Positions 55,821-64,000 of a DNA stretch of 64,000 nucleotides are shown here, in pieces. The notes beneath the pieces are model-generated. The model saw only the letters and a list, made by a program, of their open reading frames with translations. It was not told the origin of the DNA and made no database searches. The position numbers and the translations under genes were made by a program. Origin of the DNA: Tipula vernalis (Eukaryota > Arthropoda > Insecta > Diptera > Tipulidae); contig OY282560.1 in assembly GCA_958295665.1 (NCBI GenBank), positions 94,030,311 to 94,094,310 of the forward strand, given 5' to 3'. Each line of letters starts with the position of its first letter. Within the stretch, counting starts at the first letter, position 1.

Positions 55821-58800
55821 TAAAAGTGTATTTTCCCTTTGTTTATCCATTAAGTTAAAACCACAGTTAACTAAGTTATTCGATCAGGAAATTGTGGAAT
55901 AAATATGAAACCTGAATTCCACATGAAATATTGTAACTTTTAATTATTTTAAAAATTAATCAAACCCGTATTTCTTAAATATAATGTTACCTAATGCTAC
56001 TCGTATATTATGTCTAGCTTATTTACCGAGTAACACTAATTAGTTGAAAAATACGTGCTTGAAACATATATTGTTGTGCTGGTTGTGCGTAACCGCAAAT
56101 CGTAAGATTACGAATCCATAACAAAAAAGAAGAAATTATTGAAAATTGGCTGTGGAAACGTATTCGGTATACATAAAATGTCAAGATATAGAGATTAACA
56201 AATTTTTTATTTTTATTTTTAACGCGATTTTCATTTCCACGAATTTCATCATCCAACATCATCATCATCTATCTATACACGGATAATATTACCATGCCAA
56301 AACAAAATTAATTCTGCGAAAAAACAAATTATGTTTGTACGTCTTTGGTATTATTGGCAAAATTGTTTCGTTGGAAATTAGATTTATTATGATTAATAAT
56401 TATACAGATGGAACCGAGGTGGAATGAGATTTTTGAATATACGCACAAGTAATTTTTATATCGTTGTGCTGCGTTAGTGTTCACAATATTATTGATTAAA
56501 TTATTGTTTTTTTTACTTTTTTTGGCCCTTTGTTTGGTTTGGTGACTTTCATTTGTCAAGAAGAATAAATCCTTTTAGATGAATAAATGCTCCGAGTATT
56601 TTGCCGTATATTGAGTTTAAATTAAAATAAAAGTAAGTAGAGGAGGATGCTGTTTTCTTTAGAATTGAAAATAACAAACAAAAGATGCCTGTCTGACAGT
56701 AAAACAATTGAAAACAAATAGTAAATGGGATCTTTTTGTTTTAAATTCTGATGATAACAAAACTGTGGAAATATGTCATTAGTATTGTCTTGAAAGGCCC
56801 TTTAAGAACCCGGGTCATTGCCATTTGCCAACATAATTATTTACATTATTTGTGCCTTTAGAGGCATTTTTTGATGTGAATTGTGCTAAATGACGTACAG
56901 TTTTGATTTCCAGACTACTTGACAAATTTGTAAGTTGAACAAGGATTGAAATAAACATTAACATTAATAGTAAACTCGGTTCTGGAACAAAAAAATTGAA
57001 TTTTAAAATATTCCAGGAAATGGAAATTTAATTTTAAAACTAGAATCTTCCTTTATCAGAATATTTTTCTTCATCGTACAAATATCTTAAATAATTAAGG
57101 TTTTATTTAATGTATTGTTAGGTGTTTTTCAATTAATTTGGCCCATTTTCTTTATTTCTGTTTTGGGGTACAATTTCATAACGCAAAAGCACCCTTAATT
57201 TTTCGGGAATGTATGCATAGTGGTGTAATTTCCATACATCAAATCTGCAATTCAAGCAGCTATTGCGTATTGTTAGTATGCTTAACAGGCGTGTTCCCTT
57301 AAAACTTCAAATTTCTCAGGAACTTCCCTTTTTTAAGCTCCATTGCTTTGAAGAATTTCACGAATCTTTTCTTTGAATTTTACTAGTCTACTTGCTGTCT
57401 CATTCGTTAATGCAAAGCGGAAAATTGTATGCTTATAATTTTCGTTCCCTTCCCTTTCCTTTATTGCTTGCAAATGGAGAACTGTGTCCCACCTCCCACC
57501 TAACCTAGCTACTCAAACTACAACAACTTTTACAGCCAATATTCATTTAGGGGGAAGTAACTCACTCCAGACACGCATTATTCTGAAGCAATTAGTGATA
57601 AGTATTTTGAGTATTCTGCCTGAATATTCAACATGACGCAAAGCATGAGGTCTGAAAAATTGTAGCGCCGCTTGTGTGATGTACGTTATGTGGCGTTTCG
57701 ATCCAACAACAATTTCTTTCGTTTTGTCAGTAGAGCCGAGGACGTCCAGAAAATGTTTCCAACTTATCTGCTAACACCAAGTTAAACGAATAAACTACTC
57801 GTTGATCGTTGCTGAAGGGATTTATTTAAGTCTGGAAAATTTTAGGGATTTATCCGTTTAGACTCCTTTGAGTGCGGTAAATTGAGTTTCGAAATGGTGT
57901 TTGTCGGTCTGTCTGTCTGTTTGTCTGCCAATCTATCTGTCTCTGAGATAATACAGACAGTTTTTAAAATGTTAAAATGACGTTTTTTCCGGGAATATTT
58001 TCACATTTTCCAATTTTTCTCTTTTAATTTTGTTGAAAATACGATAAATCCTAATTATTTTAATACATTTACGTTTATGTTGGGAGTGTGAATTTGAGTG
58101 GTTTACGGTGATTTACCCTAAATTTCCCTGAAATATAACCACATTTTCCGGGAAAATTTTTAATATTTTTTTAGTATTTTTTCCGTCTGCTCGGTTTAGG
58201 GGAGTTCTCTATTTTAGTATGAGGAATAAATAAAAATTGAAATCAATTACATACCTGAAACAGGATGAATTATATAAATTCCGAAAAAACGGGGGTTTTC
58301 AAAGATCTAATCTATATTATTGTCTTTTTTGTTATGTTGATTATTTTTTTAAAATTCACATGCGGAAAACAATTTAAAATTAAACATTTTGTGCTTCGGG
58401 AAAAGTTTAATATTTGTTAGAAAACATTTTTGAAAAAACAAAATTTTCTGGAAAATCTGGCATCCATCATTTTTCCGGAATTTTCGTTCAAAAGAAATAA
58501 TTGTTCAAAAATACAAGTATGTGAAAAAAAAAGTTTCCAAATGTTCACGAATTTCCTAATTTTCATTCCAAAGTTTAATTACACCATTATTTCATATTAA
58601 TTATAAAATTAAATCTCCCTTTTCCAGGATAATTTTGCCAAATTCTGTGTCTGAATTTCAAAATAGACCATAAAGGGCTTATTGTCAGAAAGAAATGTTT
58701 TTGTGTTTCAGCGTAAATTAAATATTAATTTAGTTTGTAAATTCACTGAAATAATAGTAAGTCAATCTAATTTTAGTTAATTTAATTCATTTAATTAATT

Positions 58801-59892
58801 ATTAATATTTAACTAATAAAATTGTGTGAGTGAAGGATAGAATTCTGGGCTTGTTTTAAATAAATAAAATTGATCTTAATGTAATATAAATTTATTTGCC
58901 ATTTTGATAAAAGAAAGGATAACTCAAGTTAAATGTTACATAACGGTACTGCTCAGGTATCCTTTGTCAGATAATCTGATGCCATAAGCAGAAATCCTAC
59001 GGTAAATATGTGTGATTGGAAATTTTATTATATTACATAATGAATAAAATACGAGTAATGTATAATGATGTGGGATGTATCTCGCGATTTTTGTGTATGT
59101 GTGTTTACCAATCTTAGAAATTCTTGTCGATATAACTATAACTTATTTTCGTTGGAAATTAAGTTTAGTGGCAAGCTTAAGCGTCAAGTAGTCAAATTAC
59201 ACAGATATCTTACTGACAACTACTTAATTATCTGTTTATGACACTGATAGTGCAGAAGTTGCCTATGATAGCTTCATATCTATACTAACAAAAAATCGTA
59301 GAAAAAGTAGAAAACGAATAATTTTCAAGCAAAAAAAGCTTAAAAACACTTTTTAGAAACGAAAAACACAATTGGGAAAATGCTTGAAAAACATTCTATA
59401 AATAAAAAGTTAAATAAATATTTTGATGGGCTTTCATAAAAGTGATCCATTTTGGTAATAGAGGCGTGACTTAACTACTAAAAGGTTAAATAGCTGAAAT
59501 GTAGAAACACAATGGAGATTTATAGGCCCATTGGTAAATAAACCAAAACAGAAAAGTGGAGTAAAACAGTTTTTTGCTGTATATTTTTTGTTCTTACACC
59601 AAATTTAACTATAAATGGTTAAAATTTCATTTGGTAAACCAAACTACCCTAATTCACACCACACCATTCAATGTAAAGAATTATTGTCAAATTATATATT
59701 GTTCTTGAGATTATTGTATTTTGGTACAAAGATTTGATTTGAATGAAACTTACGCTGCTTCTGATTAAGCATGTGAAGTTATCCCAGTTTTTTCTACACA
59801 TATTAGATATATAAATAAAAAATAAAATGATGATTACATTTTTTCATTCCATCCCAGCTTTTTCTATATAGTGTATTTCGGATATAAAATAT
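55821..59892. other. AT-rich intergenic region
   Basis: No gene supported. Notable pieces: CTTCCTTTATCAGAATATTT at 57047-57066 and CTCCCTTTTCCAGG at 58615-58628 are relics of the MITE end motif. A (GTCT)n-like patch lies at 57906-57930, and several TTTTCCGGGAA words occur at 57980-58165. Confidence 0.45.
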
Positions 59893-62800
59893 TCAATATA
59901 AAATAATCAAAATTTTAAATTCTTTATTACCGATCTCATAAGAACTTAGTAGGCCGGAAATGATTCTTTATATTTTGAGTTGGTAATAGTATAGACTAAC
60001 TTTGGTAAAAATCTTAGATCAGCCGTATGGGTGCAATTTCCACAATCGGCCAACTTCCAAATGGGTTCATATAAAATAATAAAAATTTTAAATTCTTTAT
60101 TACCGATCTCATAAGAACTTAGTGGGCCGGAAATGATTCTTTATATTTTGAGTTGGTAACGGTATAGACTAACTTTGGTGAAAATCTAAGATCAGCTGTA
60201 TGGGTGCAATTTCCACAATCGGCCAACTTCCAATTGGCTTCATATAAAATATACAAAATTTTAAATTCTTTATTAGCGATCTCATAAGAACTTAGTAGGC
60301 CAGAAATGATTCTTTATATTTTGAGTTGGTAATGGTATAGACTAACTTTGGTAAAAATCTAAGATCAGCCGTATGGGTGCAATTTCCACAATCGGCCAAC
60401 TTCCAAATGGCTTCATATAAAATAATAACAATTTTAAATTCTTTATTACCGATCTCATAAGAACTTAGTGGGCCGGAAATGATTCTTTATATTTTGAGTT
60501 GGTAACGGTATAGACTAACTTTAGTGAAAATCATAGATCAGCCGTATGGGTGCAATTTCCACAATCGGCCAACTTCCAAATGGGTTCATATAAAATATTC
60601 AAAATTTTAAATTCTTTATTACCGATCTCATAAGAACTTAGTGGGCCGGCAATGATTCTTTATATTTTGAGTTGGTAACGGTATAGACTAACTTTAGTGA
60701 AAATCATAGATCAGCCGTATGGGTGCAATTTCCACAATCGGCCAACTTCCAAATGGGTTCATATAAAATATTCAAAATTTTAAATTCTTTATTACCGATC
60801 TCATAAGAACTTAGTGGGCCGGCAATGATTCTTTATATTTTGAGTTGGTAATGGTATAGACTAACTTTGGTAAAAATCTAAGATCAGCCGTATGGGTGCA
60901 ATTTCCACAATCGGCCAACTTCCAAATGGCTTCATATAAAATAATAAAAATTTTAAATTCTTTATTACCGATCTCATAAGAACTTAGTAGGCCGGAAATG
61001 ATTCTTTATATTTTGAGTTGGTAATAGTATAGACTAACTTTGGTGCAATCTAAGATCAGCCGTATGGGTGCAATTTCCACAATCGGCCAACTTCCAAATG
61101 GCTTCATATAAAGTATTCAAAATTTTAAATTCTTTTTTACCGATCTCATAAGAACTTAGTAGGCCGGAAATGATTCTTTATATTTTGAGTTGGTAACGGT
61201 ATAGACTAACTTTGGTGAAAATCATAGATCAGCCGTATGGGTGCAATTTCCACAATCGGCCAACTTCCAAATGGGTTCATATAAAATAATCAAAATTTTA
61301 AATTCTTTATTACCGATCTCATAAGAACTTAGTGGGCCGGCAATGATTCTTTATATTTTGAGTTGGTAATGGTATAGACTAACTTTGGTAAAAATCTAAG
61401 ATCAGCCGTATGTGTGCAATTTCCACAATCGGCCAACTTCCAAATGGCTTCATATAAAATAATAAAAATTTTAAATTCTTTATTACCGATCTCATAAGAA
61501 CTTAGTGGGCCGGAAATGATTCTTTATATTTTGAGTTGGTAACGGTATAGACTAACTTTGGTGAAAATCTAAGATCAGCTGTATGGGTGCAATTTCCACA
61601 ATCGGCCAACTTCCAATTGGCTTCATATAAAATATACAAAATTTTAAATTCTTTATTAGCGATCTCATAAGAACTTAGTAGGCCAGAAATGATTCTTTAT
61701 ATTTTGAGTTGGTAATGGTATAGACTAACTTTGGTAAAAATCTAAGATCAGCCGTATGGGTGCAATTTCCACAATCGGCCAACTTCCAAATGGCTTCATA
61801 TAAAATAATAACAATTTTAAATTCTTTATTACCGATCTCATAAGAACTTAGTGGGCCGGAAATGATTCTTTATATTTTGAGTTGGTAACGGTATAGACTA
61901 ACTTTAGTGAAAATCATAGATCAGCCGTATGGGTGCAATTTCCACAATCGGCCAACTTCCAAATGGGTTCATATAAAATATTCAAAATTTTAAATTCTTT
62001 ATTACCGATCTCATAAGAACTTAGTGGGCCGGCAATGATTCTTTATATTTTGAGTTGGTAACGGTATAGACTAACTTTAGTGAAAATCATAGATCAGCCG
62101 TATGGGTGCAATTTCCACAATCGGCCAACTTCCAAATGGGTTCATATAAAATATTCAAAATTTTAAATTCTTTATTACCGATCTCATAAGAACTTAGTGG
62201 GCCGGCAATGATTCTTTATATTTTGAGTTGGTAATGGTATAGACTAACTTTGGTAAAAATCTAAGATCAGCCGTATGGGTGCAATTTCCACAATCGGCCA
62301 ACTTCCAAATGGCTTCATATAAAATAATAAAAATTTTAAATTCTTTATTACCGATCTCATAAGAACTTAGTAGGCCGGAAATGATTCTTTATATTTTGAG
62401 TTGGTAATAGTATAGACTAACTTTGGTGCAATCTAAGATCAGCCGTATGGGTGCAATTTCCACAATCGGCCAACTTCCAAATGGCTTCATATAAAATAAT
62501 AAAAATTTTAAATTCTTTTTTACCGATCTCATAAGAACTTAGTAGGCCGGAAATGATTCTTTATATTTTGAGTTGGTAACGGTATAGACTAACTTTGGTG
62601 AAAATCATAGATCAGCCGTATGGGTGCAATTTCCACAATCGGCCAACTTCCAAATGGGTTCATATAAAATAATCAAAATTTTAAATTCTTTATTACCGAT
62701 CTCATAAGAACTTAGTGGGCCGGCAATGATTCTTTATATTTTGAGTTGGTAATGGTATAGACTAACTTTGGTAAAAATCTAAGATCAGCCGTATGTGTGC

Positions 62801-64000
62801 AATTTCCACAATCGGCCAACTTCCAAATGGCTTCATATAAAATAATAAAAATTTTAAATTCTTTTTTACCGATCTCATAAGAACTTAGTAGGCCGGAAAT
62901 GATTCTTTATATTTTGAGTTGGTAACAGTATAGACTAACTTTTATAAAAATCATAGATCAGCCGTATGGGTGCAATTTCCACAATCGGCCAACTTCCAAA
63001 TGGGTTCATATAAAATAATCAAAATTTTAAATTCTTTATTACCGATCTCATAAGAACTTAGTGGGCCGGCAATGATTCTTTATATTTTGAGTTGGTAATG
63101 GTATAGACTAACTTTGGTAAAAATCTAAGATCAGCCGTATGGGTGCAATTTCCACAATCGGCCAACTTCCAAATGGCTTCATATAAAATAATAAAAATTT
63201 TAAATTCTTTTTTACCGATCTCATAAGAACTTAGTAGGCCGGAAATGATTCTTTATATTTTAAGTTGGTAATGGTATAGACTAACTTTGTTAAAAATCTA
63301 AGATCAGCCGTATGGGTGCAATTTCCACAATCGGCCAACATCCAAACGTCTTCATATAAAGTATTCAAAATTTTAAATTCTTTATTACCGATCTCATAAG
63401 AACTTAGTGGGCTGGAAATGATTCTTTATATTTTGAGTTGGTAATCGTATAGACTAACTTTGGTGAAAATCTAAGATCAGCCGTATGGGTGCAATTTCCA
63501 CAATCGGCCAACATCCAAATGGGTTCATATAAAATAATAAAAATTTTTAATTCTTTATTACCGATCTCATAAGAACTTAGTGGGCCGGCAATGATTCTTG
63601 ATATTTTGAGTTGGTAACGGTATAGACTAACTTTGGTGCAAATCTAAGATCAGCCGTATGGGTGCAATTTCCACAATCGGCCAACTTCCAAATGGGTTCA
63701 TATAAAATAATAAAAATTTTAAATTCTTTATTACCGATCTCATAAGAACTTAGTGGGCCGGAAATGATTCTTTATATTTTGAGTTGGTAATGGTATAGAC
63801 TAACTTTGTTAAAAATCTAAGATCAGCCGTATGGGTGCAATTTCCACAATCGGCCAACATCCAAACGTCTTCATATAAAGTATTCAAAATTTTAAATTCT
63901 TTATTACCGATCTCATAAGAACTTAGTGGGCCGGCAATGATTCTTTATATTTTGAGTTGGTAATCGTATAGACTAACTTTGTTAAAAATCTAAGATCAGC
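59893..64000. repeat. 173-bp satellite array, runs off the window
   Basis: The monomer start CGATCTCATAAGAACTTAGT falls at 59931, 60104, 60277, 60450 and 60623, giving an exact 173-bp period, with about 23.7 monomers visible. Monomers differ at a few diagnostic sites: AGTAGGCC/AGTGGGCC, GGAAATG/GGCAATG, GGGTTCAT/GGCTTCAT and CAGCTGTATG/CAGCCGTATG. The array extends past 64000. No transcription unit seen. Confidence 0.97.

Overview
This is an AT-rich animal window with no bacterial gene layout. Coding pieces are short and broken, introns are small, and transposon remnants dominate. Jockey/LOA-like LINEs, mariner, PIF/Harbinger with MADF and Myb partners, Gypsy, Helitrons, a tRNA-derived SINE, a DUF4806 gene and a fragment resembling the splicing factor Slu7 point to an insect genome, most likely a fly. 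That placement is inferred from sequence style and was not searched. Dense nested repeats and a satellite running off the right edge suggest heterochromatin or its border.

Layout. 0-7.7 kb: a 5'-truncated LINE (+), a decayed Jockey-like LINE (-), a MADF exon and an RNase H fragment (-). 7.7-9.1 kb: an almost pure 8-bp repeat array. 11.4-13 kb: an LTR-like dispersed repeat and a ~0.95-kb foldback element. 13.4-15.6 kb: a broken copy of a zinc-site protein I cannot name. 15.7-16.2 kb: a mariner transposase end. 19.6-24.4 kb: two ~470-bp inverted arms enclosing a 428-bp MITE, several hairpins and a four-exon minus-strand DUF4806 gene with a 68-residue tandem repeat. 25-28.4 kb: a tRNA-like SINE, a Slu7 fragment and a RING fragment, set among AT-rich arrays and the LTR-like repeat. 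28.9-29.25 kb: a LOA-like LINE end. 31.2-32.8 kb: a Harbinger element with convergent Myb and transposase genes. 34.0-36.3 kb: a Gypsy pol remnant. 37.4-41.2 kb: Helitron 1 (+). 41.4-42.9 kb: another LINE (+). 45.0-50.4 kb: Helitron 2 (-), split by a 3-kb period-11 array that itself holds a MITE. 51.6-52.3 kb: a second Gypsy fragment (-). 54.5-55.8 kb: a 7-bp repeat array ending in a MITE terminus. 59.9-64 kb: a 173-bp satellite with an 8-monomer block duplication.

The genes do not form a pathway. Nearly all are dead transposon genes with stops, frameshifts and deletions. The best candidate for a working gene is the DUF4806 gene: four exons join in phase with consensus splice sites, although a one-base deletion in repeat 1 and a frame change near the end count against it. 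The most unusual organisation is the inverted-arm locus around that gene, the captured Slu7/RING pieces, and the repeated association of simple arrays with transposon sequence.
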